A DNA stretch of 64,000 nt from Tyto alba (GCF_018691265.1 NW_024881279.1:5175243-5239242); one strand, 5' to 3'. Positions 34,501 to 49,218 are shown, numbered from the stretch's first letter. The notes: generated by a model not told the origin, from the letters alone. Made by a program: numbers and translations.

Positions 34501-37500
34501 TCAATATTAAATTGGACAGTAATTCATGGTAGAAGTCATTATTTTGTTGTAACTTAACCAAATACACAGATGTAGTGACTGTTAGTCAAAAAGTATTTAA
34601 ATTAAAATAACTAAATATGTTATTAAATTAACTAAAATTTAACGCTTTCAAGGGAGAAAATAATTCAGTGACCATGATGTAAAAAAATAAACCAATCCTG
34701 CCCAGCATTTTGTACACTATTGCAATGAGACACATCACAACGCAAATTCTGATGCATATTTACCGCTCTGAAATAAGTGTCTATATTGACATATTGGTGT
34801 GCACTGTTAAAGCTTTTACTATGAGAAAGTGCTTTGGCTGTTATTGTTTTTCATCAAACCTGATCTGTGTAGCTTGGAGAACACATTAGGACCCTAATCA
34901 GGTAAGTAATTTTGTATTGACTTAGGTTTTGTAACTCGAGGTCCACTGACATTTATGGGACTACAAGAGAAGATAGGAACATACATGTTTACAGGGTTGC
35001 AGCCAAGGAAGGGCGTATCAGTGAAAGAAATCTCTTTATTTATATAACGTTTGAAGCTGACTGATTCATGCATTTATGAGTTTGGAAAGAAAGTTGGTCG
35101 TTCAATTGTTAACAATGCAAAGTTTTATACCTAAAGAGGCACTTCTTACAAGTATAGCAATTTTGAACTGTGACAATCTCACTTCTCTTAAGAGCATGAC
35201 AAGTCTTATGTAAAAGGAATGTTACAAAGGAGCTTTGCTATGTTGATATTTTCAAAAGGTCTCTGCTTGTGAGGCTATTGCCATAAACAACCCTGCTGTA
35301 TTTTAGGTCCAGTATTAATCCATATTAAAACCACACTGGAACCAAAGAGGTAGTTTCATGCTTGTTCAAGTGAGGCACAGGTCCTACAAGCCCCTAATTT
35401 ATTTTAAACCTCTTCTGGGACACAGTTCGTGGCACAACAGCGTAATAGGGATTAGTGTTTCTAAAGCTGCCTATTTAGATAGAAGAAATGTATCTTGGTA
35501 GTGAATGCACATTTCAACAGTATCAAAAAAGATACTGCCAATTAATTCTCTTCTTAAATTTCATTACTCCCTAAGGACTGTTATTTATGGTAGTCTCAGA
35601 ATGCCTGGAACTTGAATCTGCTTTTAACCTAATGCTTTTTTACTGTGGACCTCTGAGCTCCCCTCTACTTCCAAGCAGAAGTTCAGCAGTACATCTGCTT
35701 TGACAAAAAGGGCAAATCATTGTTTTCCTCTGTGACCCTGTAAAAATTTTCAGCAGCAAGCAGAACACAAGAGGTGAACAGCAGTTCAAGTTGATCAGCT
35801 TGCACATCGGAAAGTGAGCATCTGAAGTGAGCAGTTAAACTTACTGCATTCAGGAAGGACTTTCATTTTGCAGCCAATCAGCAGCTGGCTTAAGAAAGTT
35901 TTCCACATCGAAAATTAATCAAGATGAAAATGCAAGGAACTGAGCTCCAGCACATGAACCTCCATTAAGGGATTCTGGTGACATCAGAAAGCCTGAAAAC
36001 AAAAACTCAGGTAAGCACCAGAATGCCTCAGATGCAATTCTAACCATGGGATTCAAAAGGTGCTTATTTTACATTTTAACAAAATACATGATCAACGGTA
36101 CACAATGGGCAATAAAAATCCAGTTGAGAAAAAAAATCTAATGGGGAAAACAGACATTTAACATTTTCTTCTACCTTACTTCAATATGTACAGAACAAAT
36201 ATAAATCAAATTCTCATTTCTTCTGTATTTCTGTTCTCCTGCTGTTTTATAAACTTCTCCTTCTCCTCATTTGCTATGACATTTTGGCAATTGAAAATTA
36301 TTTACAGTGTAGAGAAGACGATAGGGGGGTAGGGGGAGCAGAAATCACTCGCAGGCCTGGTTTTTGCTGCCTTTAAATATGCTCAAGAGATTTCTGGTTT
36401 TTAAGGGCAAAGTAGTATATTTTTCAGTTAGTAAGAAAGTTTGGACTATATTGTAACTCGTGCAAGCTATACATCTGAAGGGAACATATCTGATTACATG
36501 TATGGCTGGACCATTTCTGACAAATATGAACCATACAACTTAATCTGAGTGGCTGTAATGCCCCACATGAAGTCTGTGGCCATCATCTTGACTGACCTAG
36601 TAATTTTTTTTGACATAAACTGATAATGATGCACTACCTTGCAGAGAAAATAAGGAGTGGATCGCAGTTTTCTGAAGTACATGTTAGGGAAGATAAATAG
36701 GCAATGAACCATTGTAAAACAAGTGCCACAATAAGGAAAGAAGACAAAAGGAATTACTAACACTGAATTTCTTGACAGCTTAAAGTGGTTGATAATGCTT
36801 AAAATTAGTTCTGCACCATGAGCAGAAATTAATCAAATATTCTGACTATTCCCTGCAAGATAAACAGTACTGCATGACCTGCTACTGCAAAGAAGGAAAA
36901 GAAATAAGAACCATGCATTATATTTCTTCAGTATCCACACTATTTCTCCAGACTCAAGTAAGGAAGTATATCTATTTGCTTCAATATTGGTAAAACTCAA
37001 AGATACTTTCTACAAATTCACCCACAAATACACACTTGCATCCTACTTCCAGTGGACATTATACATTATTTTCTTAGATGAAAAGCAGCAAATAGTAAGC
37101 AAGTAGTATGCTTAAGAAACCAAACTGCAAACACCGGGTGTGCTGATAAGAGGATTATTTTGTCATATTACTTGTAGGTAACAAGAATCTTTAGTGAATA
37201 AGTAAGAGAAGGAAAACACTTGCTGTGCAATGTGTTTAGATGTCAAGTATATTGAAATGTAAGATAAGGAAAAAGACCAGAAGACAAATTGTACATTTAA
37301 GAATATAGTAGGGTTTTTTGATTTCTTTTTTTTTTAAGGTTACTATAACAGATAACACAGGGAAGACATACTCCAGCCAGCACCTGTAGAAGTAGTTGTC
37401 AGAAGCCAAGAGACTGCAAAGCAGCACAAAGACACACCGTTTTTAGTTCACAGAAACTGAAGCAGCCAGACTAATTTGCGTGTGCTAAAATAGCGCGTGT

Positions 37501-38640
37501 TCCTGCTAGCAGAGCTGTGCCATGTATAGACAGGCTAATACAAATGTATGAGAACAACATAAATATAGTTTGAAAAAGCACTTCGTCAGGCACAGCCTGA
37601 ATGAGGGCTTAAATTACAAATGGGCCCATACACGACAAGAAATTACAGAATGGGTATTTTTACTTTCTGATGAATAGCCGTACATACACAGTAACAATAA
37701 GTTCCCTTCAAAGTACAAAGTAGATAAAGTCCTAACTACAGATGGATCCAGAACAGAATTCCAAGTCTGAACAGCTGGAAGCATTACGGAAGTTCAAATC
37801 TCAAATTGAACCAAACCAACATCCCAGCTCTGAGCACATTATGAGCTAATTTCAGATTTACAGAGTTAAACTTTAGCAAAGGCCAGCAAAATTTAGCACC
37901 TCATCTTCTAAAGGATTAAAGTCAGTGCCATATTCTGCACACACATGAACTAGTTTTCAAACCTTAGTAGGTTCCTTTCTATTAGGTCACGTCTTTCATT
38001 TCCCTTCCTAGTCTTCTCTGAAGTTCTTCTTTCCTACAACTGCTTTTGATATTTTACATTTCTCTTCTCCTTCCTGGATGCACAGGATTGCTTTTTTGAT
38101 TAAGCCAATTTATTAGCATGCCACTTCACATGGTCTCCTTCCTATTATGTCACGTTCCTGCTTTTATTTTGAAATGGTTGAAATGCTTTGATTTAGTCTC
38201 AGATCATGTGCTGACATGAGCATCTTTAAAAACTCTCCTGGAGAGAAGTCAGGATTTCTCTGGTTTTGTGAAGTAATAACTGCCAAGAGGTAAAAAGAAC
38301 ACAAAGCAAAAATCTCCAAGCATCCCGTTTCAAGGGAGTGTTTCGGAATTATACTGAATAAGATGAATGACCTGAAGTTCAGAAAACATACTGAGCACTA
38401 AAGGCTAAAAAATTGCATTAAAGACTAAAAAATTACACTATATAGAGTGTGAAAAACTTACAAAAAGAGAAGGGAAGAAAAAGCCCCATCAGACTGAAAC
38501 AGTCATAAAACATAAAACTATTATGAACTCAGTAAGGAAAGAAAAGAGTATCTGTGCTTTTGAGCTGCATCGATGTATATGAATTAAATAAAACCCTGAG
38601 CAACAAGATACTAGGACTATCTACCTAGCCTTCAGAGGAG

Positions 38641-38676
38641 GGAAAAAAAAAAAAAAACAAAACAAACAAAAAACCC
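38641..38676 (+). repeat. A-rich tract with AAAC units
   Basis: A run of about 16 A followed by AAAC/AAAAC units. Low-complexity intronic sequence. Confidence 0.75.
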
Positions 38677-40700
38677 AACACCCTGAAAATATTTAAAGGG
38701 AGAAAAAAAGAAGCTACCTTTCCCCTTCGCAATCCTTCCCCCCTCCTTTTTTGATTTTTCTTAAAGTTGTGTGTTTAACTTTTTTTAGACTTTTTTTTTT
38801 GTTGTTAATCTCTTCAGACAGTTTCCCAGGATGCACAGCAGTTAAAGAAACACCTTTATTTCCCCAGCCTATTCTTCTCTGCCTAAACCATCACTGCCTC
38901 AGTAAACACTTTAAATCAAACAACTAACCAATAACATGTGCTGCTCATTAGCAGTGCCTTAAGCTCACCTGTATTGTTCTGTTTCTTTAAAAGGGCAGCA
39001 TTCAAAGCACCCTTCACCCTAAGAAGCATTTTATTTGAGTTGTTATTGCTGTAAGCAGGAACCCAGCTGAAGGAAGTGTTTATTTTTTTAAGGCCATCTA
39101 TGAAGTTTAAAAGCATTCTTTTAAAGAAAAGGCCCAAATAAAGAAAACTATGAACGTGAACAAGTGAAGAAAGAAAACAAAGATATTTGATGGCTGAGAA
39201 AATTCAATAATGTAATCTTAATACCTTACAGAAAACACTCTAATTATTCTCTAATGTTACCAATCTTCATCTTTAGAGGAAGAAGAAACTTTAGAGAAAA
39301 AACAAAAAATCACCTTATTTCTGTGCTTCAATGTCAATACCGATTTGTAATGTGTATCTAAAATTGTCTTAAGTCAGGTCACTTCAGTTTTAAATACTCT
39401 CAGCAAAATTAAACCACACACTTTGCTACTTTGTGCTTAAGTCAAAGAAAGCATGAACTGTATCTCTTCTTCAGAGGCTCAATGCACCATTAGAGTTTAA
39501 GGACTACTGTCCCTTCAAACACTTGAACCTGCTGCAACCAGAACACTGACATAAGCAGATGCACTGTAGAAAGAAACACTGCTATGAGAAATGAGATCCA
39601 ATTCAAGCTTTTCCTTAGTCATGCTAACAGAATCTGTCTCCAAACACTAATCCATCTAGCACTTGTGCTTTTTGCTAAATTCCTAGCCTACAGGTATATG
39701 CTTGTAAGACAATCTGGCTGCATGAATGTGACTGAACTGGTGGTTTCTTCTTATCCATTCTTAAAAATTTATTTTAAACAAACCAATATTGCGAAAAGCC
39801 CATATGTTGATGCTCTTACAGTTGGGGTTAACTTTCTATTAGAAGACACCTTTCGTAATGTTGTTTGTGGGGTAAATCTGAAACCCCACAAGTCTCATTT
39901 GAGATAAGAACCACTATGTAAAGATCTTTACTTGCATGTTTAGTTGAGTATGTCTTTGGGCAAAGCATTTTCTTCCTTTGAGGCTTCTTTCTAAACAGAG
40001 GAAAAAGAATACTTTTGTCCTCCAAGAAGGTACTGTGAGGATGAGATAATTATTTAAGGTGTTCTCATTCTGATGTGATGAGAGGAACAGAGAAAGGACT
40101 ACAAATGTAAGCAAATAAGCTATGTTGATCTGGGGCAGATGAACAGATTCTGCATTTATACACAGAATCAACGAAACAAATTGCAAACAGCATATGCAAT
40201 CTCAAAAATAATCTGTAAATTGAACAAAAATGTTTAAACAGTGCTGTAAGCAATCTCAGCCTTGTGTAAACACTGTGATACTCTCTTATTTAAAAGGAAT
40301 GTATATGCTTAACAGACAATCATAACCCAAACAAAGCCATCAGGCACAAAATTGGAGCAGGAAGGCCTGCAACACTGTAGGCCCAGTCCATATGCATTGA
40401 TGTTAGTAGGAATCCTTCTGACTGCCCATGTGGAAGACCACTGTTTACAACAGGTCAAAGCAAATCCAGTGCACAAACGCCATCAAAGCTCTGAGGCAGG
40501 GCTGGAGGGTACCTTGATTTTGGCTTAGCCATAAGTGCTGTAGTGCTGTGCTGATCATACTCCAGTTATAATTTTTTTAGTCACCTATAAATCAGAAGAT
40601 CTTTTTCCCCCTCTTTTTTTTTTTTTTTTTTTACTCTGTGCAAATTACATTTGCATTATTACATTCACTGCTGCTATTTCACATTGTTAGCAAAACCTAC

Positions 40701-40872
40701 CAGTCAGATATTCCAGTACAGCAGCCATGTACACTGGAGCACCAACACCAATTCTGTACTTCGGGTGGCCTTTCTTAATGTAACGTAGCATTCTTCCAAC
40801 AGGGAATATGACCCCAGCCTTTGCGGAACGGGAAGTCTTGGTTGACTTCTTCTTTCCACCCCTGCTGGACAT
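40701..40872 (-). CDS. MACROH2A1: MACROH2A1 exon 2, start codon and first half of histone fold
   Basis: Encodes residues 1-57: [20 protein letters not shown], the H2A signature VIFPVGR (AGLQFPVGR in canonical H2A), helix 1, and the helix 2 segment [16 protein letters not shown]. The ATG at 40872 (antisense CAT at 40870-40872) is the known start, with A at -3. The exon ends with one base of a split alanine codon and donor GTAGGT. The coding part is 172 nt. The exon extends 5' as untranslated sequence to about 40901. Only a few lysines, not the full canonical tail, precede the histone fold. Confidence 0.97.
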
Positions 40873-40901
40873 TTTGTCTGTACTGGGTCTGGAACAGCAC
40901 T
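40873..40901 (-). other. MACROH2A1: 5' untranslated part of exon 2
   Basis: Between the ATG and the probable acceptor. Two AGs are possible: one with the exon starting at 40901, preceded by a long T/C tract, and one 13 nt further on with the exon starting at 40888. The first is preferred for its pyrimidine tract. Neither changes the protein. Confidence 0.6.
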
Positions 40902-41831
40902 CTATATATTAGGGAAGAAGGAAGGAAAAAAAAAAAAAAATAATAAAATGTTATCAATAAGAACTGATGCTGTAATACCATATACTGAATTTAAAGATCA
41001 GTATTTTGGGGTAGGCAATGCATTAAAGCATCTAAAACACACAGCCAAGTTGCCTTTTTAGAGTATATACAACAAGAACCTAAAATAATTTTATACAGAA
41101 TGTTTACTTGCCATTGTAATCTTGACATAATTTTAGACAGTAAATGTATAAGACAGAAAAATTATTTCATTTAAATCTTCTTTGGAATTACTTTTATGAA
41201 ATTCCTAACAGATTAGCCCCAGTACCATTAATGGAGCTAAGTGTGATAACTACCCAAGGTAAAAAAGTTTCTGCATTAAAGCAGAGGAAGGTTTCTGCAA
41301 GGAGCCCGACACAACCCTTTGCTCCTTCATTGAGCATTTAACACCTGTGTTAAAACTGTTACATACAGGAGTTACTATATTGCCAAGTAGGAAAAACTGT
41401 ATCCACTAAAGGTGTCATAAAGGGTATTCACCTTCCTTAAAGAAGGAGATTTTCAAGCATGTGTCAATTTACAAAACAAAGGCCTATGCATGGAAAAATA
41501 CTTCTCCTGTACACTAAATGTTCTATTTTTAGAAAGATCTGAAATGAACTCCTTGAGATTTGAACCTAACAGAAACCAGCTATCTCCACATCAAAGTCTC
41601 TACTGCTTCCACATACCCTCTAGGAATCTGATGAGCTTCCATCTGCCACCTTTCCTTAACATAACAGTGGGTCTAAACACCCAGCAGATATCTGACAAGT
41701 GTATCTCAGTTTGTGTTGGTGAAGAAACCTACTGCTGATACCACTGTCAAACATATTTTTTTCTCTTTGATTTCTGCTCAGACTGTAAATAGAAACTGAC
41801 AAATCCAAAGAGGCGGAGAGTTTGCAGGCTC

Positions 41832-42344
41832 TCAAGGTAGCTTTGAAGGTTTAGGCAATGCACTGGGTTTTGAAATGAATTCAGAGGAAAGCAGGCTGTC
41901 CCCATCTTGCCCTCCCTCCCTCCTGCGTGTCTGAACTCTAGGGAAACCAGCTGTATGCATCAGCGATACACATACCTCTGTACATCCTAGTTCTTTCCTT
42001 GCTGTGCAAATCCTACCTAATACAAATGCAAATTCACTGCTGTGTTTCTCTACTCCACAATGAAACCCCTCTAAGCCCTCTTTCCCATCACACCAGTTGT
42101 CTGCTTGTCTTTTTGTTTTCCTCTCATTTATTCTGAATTCTGTCCTTGTCCTTATGAACCTAACTGTATTTGCCACATGTCTGAATCCACAACGATTGAG
42201 CGAGCTCAGCATTAGGCAAAACAGGTTCACCAACCCCACTTCTAAGTTTTGCAACTTCTGTTCTGTGCTGACATGTCCTGCAGGTCTTTTAGATCTCAAG
42301 GAGTCACTGAGATTCAGGCTACAGAACTGTGAAATGAAACCCAC
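41832..42344 (-). other. 170-codon intronic open frame of unknown status
   Basis: The longest open frame outside the GC-rich island, on the sense strand of intron 1. The predicted protein is mixed in composition, with no signal peptide, membrane segment or motif that I recognise. I see no flanking splice signals or promoter. It is most likely a chance frame, or at most part of an unannotated non-coding transcript; listed because its length is unusual for this AT-rich sequence. Confidence 0.15.
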
Positions 42345-45300
42345 TCAGGATAACTAAAGAAACGTGAGTATCAAGCATTTCTTTTCCTTTCCATTTCCAC
42401 ACTCCATTCATTAAGAGTCTATACTTGCATAGCACATTTAAGTAAAATAAATGCAACTGCCTTACTGCTTGCTAAAAGTAAATAAAACAATCCCATTTTA
42501 TTAGCTCAGATGATGCTGCACTACATTTGTGTCACACTGCATTTATGAAACTGATGTAGAAAAACAGACAGAAAACTTTGGAAGGGGGAAGCCATCAAAA
42601 GGGCTCCTTCTCCTTTCCTCTGCTGTGAACTCAGCTCTGTAACAACTATTATTCTGTGAGGAGGAGGACAAAAGCCAATATTCTTGCACTGAGAAATTGC
42701 CTAACCAAAGCTCACAACTGATTTAAAAAACCTTCTGGTTAACTGCATTTTCTCATCTAGTTAGCTCTGTCTTTGTTAGCAGGAAGGCTGGGTGTGGCTT
42801 CGAGTTGGCTGTGGACTTTTCAGCCACAAGTAATTTTCATAGTTCCTAGTCCATTCCCACCAATACTACAGATGTTTAATCTCACAAATGTTGAGAAGTT
42901 CATGGAATCAAACACCAGGCAAATCAGGAATGAGAAATAGCTGGGCTTCTAGCTTCCCTCATAATTCCTTTGGTTTGTAACTAATAGGTGAATGATGAAA
43001 AACACAATTTTTCTAGGGAAAACCTGCATGCCTTAAACGGGAAACTTCTATTAATCATTTGTCTTATGAGTTTATGAGATAGTCAGAATAGCTGGAAGAT
43101 AATATGGAAATCCTTACTTCCTGGTGTTGGGTTTTTTTCTTTGGAAAAGTGTCATCTAGCCATCAGCTGCATTTGGATCAAAGCATGAGTAAAGTATGTG
43201 GCAATACAGAATTACTGCCAAAGAGGCTTTGAAGGGGCGGGAGTAAATACAGCTCACCCAATCTAAAAATCCAAATGGAAGACACACATGGATGGCCACG
43301 CTCTAACTGGTAACAAAAAGAGATGAAAAAGCACTGCCCTTTTCACTTTCAGTTCCAAGAAAATGGCTATTCATAGAGAAGGGAAGTGGTTTCTTCATAT
43401 GTTGAAACAAATATGTAGTGTATATCACTGTCTCTGGATACTTATCAGCTATCCAAAGCGATACTAAGTTTGTTGTTAACATACTGTCAGTTGTCATAGG
43501 TCACACTCAACCACCCTCCTCTATAACACCCTTGAGCAAAACACTTTGCTGTTAGGTTCCAACCTCTTTCATCTGGCGTTCAGAAGATGTTCTTCACTTT
43601 AACATACTATTTTCTACTTAATATCTCCAAGCCTCCTGTCATCTGGAGCTAACACCTACCCATATATAAAATGGTATATTTTTTTTTCTTTCATAATAAG
43701 CTTATTTTATCCCTTCTGCAAACACTATAAGTTAATTTCCCCTTTTATTTTATACTTGCGGTGACACTTCTCTCGTTAATATTTAGGATATTTCTGGACC
43801 TATCTTGACAATTAACCTGATCCTCTCATACTGTACGTTAAAGAGCTTTCTAGCTGTAAGTTTATTTGTAAGGAAAAACTTTGTCTGAATCAGAAAGGTG
43901 GGGGACTTGCATACTGAAAAATGCAAAAACTTCTGGAACTTTTAATATTAAAGGTGAAATGCAATAAAGATGAGTTTCAGAGTTTCTTGTCTCAAGGATC
44001 CCACTCCTACAACATGTAGTGAATCACTGTATCTTTAGATGTTGGGGGTGGAGGGAGGAAAATTCCAATTAAGTTTCAAGTAACACTTTTAATTTTGCCA
44101 GCCATGTAATATGGAAAGGGAAAGAGCAAGCCTGGCATGGAAGACCTTTTCTGGGCTTAATTACAGATTCAGGATCATTACTTTGAAGAACCTGTTTGTC
44201 CTGCCTTTGAGCCAAGGGATGGCCCAAGAAGCTCTCAAGTCTTCTCTAGTTCTAGTTCTCCACAGCAAAAGAAAAGGGAAAGAGAAGATGCTTCAATTGG
44301 AACTGTCACCAAAAAAAATTACTGAAGTTAAATGTAAAGAGCATGGCAACAGATCAAAAACTGAAAAAACTGGGTGCCTTACATGTTCTCAAATGGTTTA
44401 TCTTTGTTAACACCAGAAACTCTGGAATGCTGCCAACATTAACGAACCAGAGCAGTTTGCTGAGTCACTGCTAACCAGCAGATGAAGGAGGCAACCAAAG
44501 GGAACTTTACCACATGTGCCATAACTCAGACATGATTTGAGCATGATAATTTACAATTAGGAGGGAGGGAAGGGGAAAAAAAAAAAAAATCCCAGTCAAT
44601 GGACCAGTCCTTTTGCCAAATACATTGTGTCTTCAAAGATGTGACAACAAAGTCATTTTGTTTCAGTGTGACAGTTCACAAAATTACCACTCTGATCATC
44701 AGGGGAAAACACACAGGAGTCAACTTATCTATGTCCACATTTGACTTCAAGTCAGATTTAATGCTACATTCTTCAGTGGCTCTGCTGTGCTTGGACCCAG
44801 ATTGCCCTACTTGCAAAACTTAGCACCTGATTCATAGTCTTTTGACAACCCCTTAAAAACTGCAGCAAGATTCATATGGCTTTCTAAGAGTTCAAAATTC
44901 ACACAAATGAGAATATGATGGTATATTAATTTGGCTCACAGCAAAGATTCAAGACACAAGGTCCTCTCCTGTCATGTCTTTGTGAGCCAGAAATAAATTT
45001 TCTAAGAAACAAAATAATATTAAGGTGTAGCAATGGAATCAACATAATTTTTTTTTTTCTGTTTGAAATTGGCTGTAGTAACTCTGGTTGGCCATATTTT
45101 TCTATGTGAAGATAGATACTCCACTAAACCACACTTTCAAATACCATCTTCCTAAAATGCTCACAGGCATCTGTTTGTCTAAAAGGTTTAACCACATAAT
45201 TCTGAAAGTACAGCCTGCACATCCTGGTAAAGCGATTCCTAATTTCCAAATACCAGTATTCATTAGCTCAGTCAATTTGACACTTTCATCAAACAGTAGT

Positions 45301-48300
45301 AATAACCCTCCCCTGCTACTAATAGTTTTCAGGTACTGGTTCTTAATGACTTAAATTACTACTATTGCTGCTGTGGTCAGGCAGGGACTGTTCTGATCAT
45401 GGGTTTACACTGGTGTATTAACTGCACTCAGCAAACAGATGATTAAATTTAGATCTACATGATCACATCAGCAAGTGTAATGAAATCCAGAAGACCATTA
45501 CTACAGTAAGAAAAATACTAAGATCTAGTAATTATTTTTCTCTTCTTTCCAGTATAAAGACTAAGCTGGGAAGTTCATTTTTGTATCATAAGAGATTAAC
45601 TGCAATGCTATTTTTGTTCCATTGTTTCAAAAGATTAACAATGTAAGTGCTGCCATTCTCTCTTAAATCTATGTATGTACTATAATAATAGCTGCTCGCT
45701 GAACTCTTTTTGAAAAGGTGCATTTGAATTTGCTTTGACAACTAACTTGCTCTGTTCTTGGCTAATCAGAACCTAGTCTGGCATATTTATAAAATGTACT
45801 GCTTATAGAGTTGGTATAAAATGGTCTCTAATAATGCTTGCCTAGCACAACAGTGTCTCAGTCTGTGAATGTGGTTTCTAGGTACGACAGTTAATAAAAG
45901 AAGAGCTAATCACTCAGTTATTGTTCGATCTGATGTGATTTCAAATTTTAGCTTAACTGCTTTATCAAAGCACTTATCATTCTTTGTGGTCTGAAATGGA
46001 CAGAGGAATGAAACTGGTTGTGAAACAGCTGTCCCAGCTCTACATTAATTCCTCATCTGAAAAGGCAGTACTATACATACACCTATTTTCACTTGGAAAA
46101 CTGAGAGAATATCCCTCATCTAGGAATGCCTAATAGGTGTACTTTCTCCTGAAGATTAATAAGACTAAAATCCCCATAGTGATAATGTAAAGGATGGAAG
46201 AAGAAAAATATCATTTTCACAAAATCTGTGTGAAAAACGAAATACTGTTGCACAATTGTATTCCACTGGCAAAAGTTCCTCCCTCCCACAATGGGTCTGA
46301 AACCCTGAAACAAATATCCCCTTAATGCACAAACCCCCAGTATGAACAGTACTGGGAGTGTGACAAGAGTTTTAGCTGGGCATCCTGCCACCAATACTCA
46401 GGAAAACGTAAATACAATTGTCTACACTGACCACTGCTGGGAGTACTAGTATGAAATCAAGCCCATTTGTGCTTTTTGTATATTAGGTAGGAAGCATAAA
46501 ATTTGATACAGGACCTTAAAATCACTGGACCATTTATGAATTCAATGTTCAGAAAAACTGTTTTAAAGAACATTTTGAAAACTTCTTTGCCCCTTGACGC
46601 TTTTGGAAGAAATCAAAAATGTAATAAAGAATTCATTGTGGATGCTTCCAAGGCAAAATCCAGATGTACAATGAAATTTAAGATAGACGCTATACCGCTG
46701 AGGGGAGGGACTGCAAGAACTTGACCCACTGAGGAAGCTATGAATGGTGTGATTCTAGCCATCACTCCTTTTGGATCAAGGACCACGAGCAGAATCCTGC
46801 CCATCCTCTCTTTAGGATGGTTGTGGGTAAGGAACTATAGCTTCTTTTGTGTTCATAGTGTCCTTCCCTAACAAGCAAACAAGCACTGCACTCTTTCCAC
46901 AAAGACTGCATGTTTCTTTTCTGACTGTACCTCTATAAAGCATTGAGCTGACAAAACCTAATGCTCACTGCACTGCCCACTGGGTCGATATTCCCTCTCC
47001 CAAGGGAGGCTCTTTCTCTCTCTTGTGGCATCTGTTCCAGATTCCTGCTCCTTTATCCCTACTTTATAAACTTGCTGGGGCAGGACTACCTTTTATGCAG
47101 AACAGACAGCAGACCTTGGTTCTGGTTGACAGGATTGTACCAAAATACTTTGGAATTTCTTTGAGAGGACAGGATTTTGACCATTATTCCAGAGTGTGAT
47201 TAAATCACCTATCTTAGCAAGAGAATATCTTTTATCAAAGCTCATTGCTGTGTATTGAAATTTTACCTGCAGAACCAGGCAACTCCGAAGGACAAATTTA
47301 AACATGCTGATTTTGCTGATTTCTTTTAAGACTAAGTTTGCAGTTGTGGACTTCTCCTTTTGCTAATGCTGATCTATAAAAAAAACCGTGCTTAAGCACT
47401 CTTCCAATATTACTGTCATTAGGCCAAGTTCTAGTTTTATTACTAGTTTTTTAGATCAGTTACAGCTTAATTTACACTGTCAACATTTGGTTTTACTGGC
47501 AATTAGAAGGTTATGTATTACACATAACGAAATAAAGTTATTCTTTAGGAACCCAGAAGGCCTAAAAGATTTCAGTGTGAAAGGTCATGATGCAAAACAC
47601 AGACAAATAACCAGGAACCTTTAGTAAGTAAACAACAATGTAATTCCTTTCTTTCAGAACACTTAAATAACACACAAACAAAAAACCAAACACATTGGGT
47701 AGCTTTCTAGGGACCACTGGATATAAAATCTCTCATACCCAATTGCAATAAAATATATTTTTCAAAGCAACTGTAACTGCCTTGTTCCTACTAAAATCTT
47801 TTCACTCTGGGTTGTATCTAAGAACCCAGGTTCTGTTTTTATTAATTGCTCACTTGCTCCTTAGCTCAGTTATTTCTTCTGCTCTTAGGAATGGGGGAGG
47901 CAGTGGATCTGCAAAGTTCCCTACAAACCTGTTGCTAAGTGACAGCCTCACACACTCCTGGGGAAAAAATGGTCCTTCATTTGTATGGTCAAAAGATAAA
48001 TAACAAGCCTCATCCAAATATATTTCAACAACCAGTCTCCTTCCATCAACATAAATGAAGCAACCTCCGTTTCACACCACCCTACTTGCATATGAGCTGG
48101 TTCCAACTGCCGGCTTCAGATGCAGATTCATGGGCCTTCTGCAACTTACTTCTGAAGATTACAGAGGAAACAAAAGGATTATAGGAAGATGTAAGTTATA
48201 GAGACAGTTTGTTTCCCTGTCTCCTATGTGCACAAATGTGTCGGTCTTTGGTCTAAATCCAGGCACTCCTGTGAAACACCTTGTGCCAAATTCTAGGAAC

Positions 48301-48894
48301 CTGCATTCACCTGCGTCTTGCAGTACTTGCAGTCCCCTATGAGAAACACCCACACCCACAGACAGTCCGTATAGGTTGCTCAAATCCTGCAGGCAGACAT
48401 ATTGCAGGCTATACAAGAAGTGACAGTTCTAAAAGAATAAGGGGCCCCGTTTCTAGCTGAGCATTTATTTTTACCACTCCTGAAAGCCTTTGCTTAAGGT
48501 TTTAAAAACGTCGTTTAGCTTTTTTTTTTTTTAATTAAGTTATTCACATCTGGCAGGTAACTTTCACGCCACGGTTTCTTCATCCCAAAGTGAAACGCAC
48601 TGAAAACGCATTCTGCTGCTTTTCACTTGCGCTTTTTGCGGTCTCTCTAGATTATCTTCTGCTGCCCGATGACCCGAGGTGGGAAAGATGGAAAAGGAGT
48701 CCGTACGGGGCGCAGAAAGGCGGAGAGACGTGAGGAACGGCGGCTCGACACCCCCAGCCGTGCCTGGAAACCTCGGCGCAGGGCGAGCGCCGGCGGGGTG
48801 GCCCCCGGGCTCCCTCCAGCCCCCACACCGCAACCCGGCCGCCGAATCGCCCGAAACGAAACACCCCGCTTGCCACCATTTCGCTGGGAGCGGG

Positions 48895-48941
48895 GTGTGT
48901 GTGTGTGTATGTGTGTGTGTATGTGTGTGTGTGTGTGTGTG
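48895..48941 (+). repeat. (GT)n microsatellite with TATG interruptions
   Basis: About 47 bases of GT dinucleotides interrupted twice by AT, at the 3' side of the CpG island. Downstream of the inferred exon 1, hence within intron 1. Likely variable in length between individuals. Confidence 0.9.
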
Positions 48942-49015
48942 AGAATCTCCTGCCTTCACCCGAGGCACGGCGAGAAGAGGCAGAACCGACAGACCGCCCG
49001 GAGCGGCGCGGTCGT

Positions 49016-49029
49016 CCCCCCCCCCCCCC
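49016..49029 (+). repeat. Poly(C) run
   Basis: C run of about 14 in the CpG island. Similar runs lie at about 49135-49147 and 49478-49492. On the sense strand of the gene these are G runs. Exact lengths are doubtful because such runs are hard to sequence. Confidence 0.85.
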
Positions 49030-49218
49030 GCTTTTCCTCACGAAAAGGCGGGGGAAAGGGGCCAGGACCCCCCCACCCTTTCCTCCCAGCCCACCGCGGT
49101 TGGCTCGGAGCGAGTGTCCGTGTGTCCGTCCCCCTCCCCCCCCCCCCTTTTCTCTCTCCCCACACGGCGGGCGCCCGTTTCGCGCCGGCCCAACGGGCGA
49201 ACCCCAGTAGCGACTTAC

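Larger units (their letters stand above)
26939..40700 (-). other. MACROH2A1: MACROH2A1 intron 2
   Basis: The longest intron, 13.8 kb, GT-AG, AT-rich throughout. I see no exon or RNA gene in it. Simple repeats include a T/G-rich tract at 31450-31532 and an A/C tract at 38640-38675. A 9-bp direct repeat GGATCCGGA lies at 29502 and 29513. Long first introns of chromatin genes often hold enhancers, but I cannot point to one here. Confidence 0.8.
40902..49218 (-). other. MACROH2A1: MACROH2A1 intron 1
   Basis: An 8.3 kb intron between the CpG-island exon and the ATG exon. AT-rich. It contains a 170-codon minus-strand open frame (41832-42344) with no recognised domain, and an A run of 13 at about 44577-44589. 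The (GT)n and the first poly(C) tracts of the CpG island fall within its first 400 bp. The donor is inferred. Confidence 0.65.
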
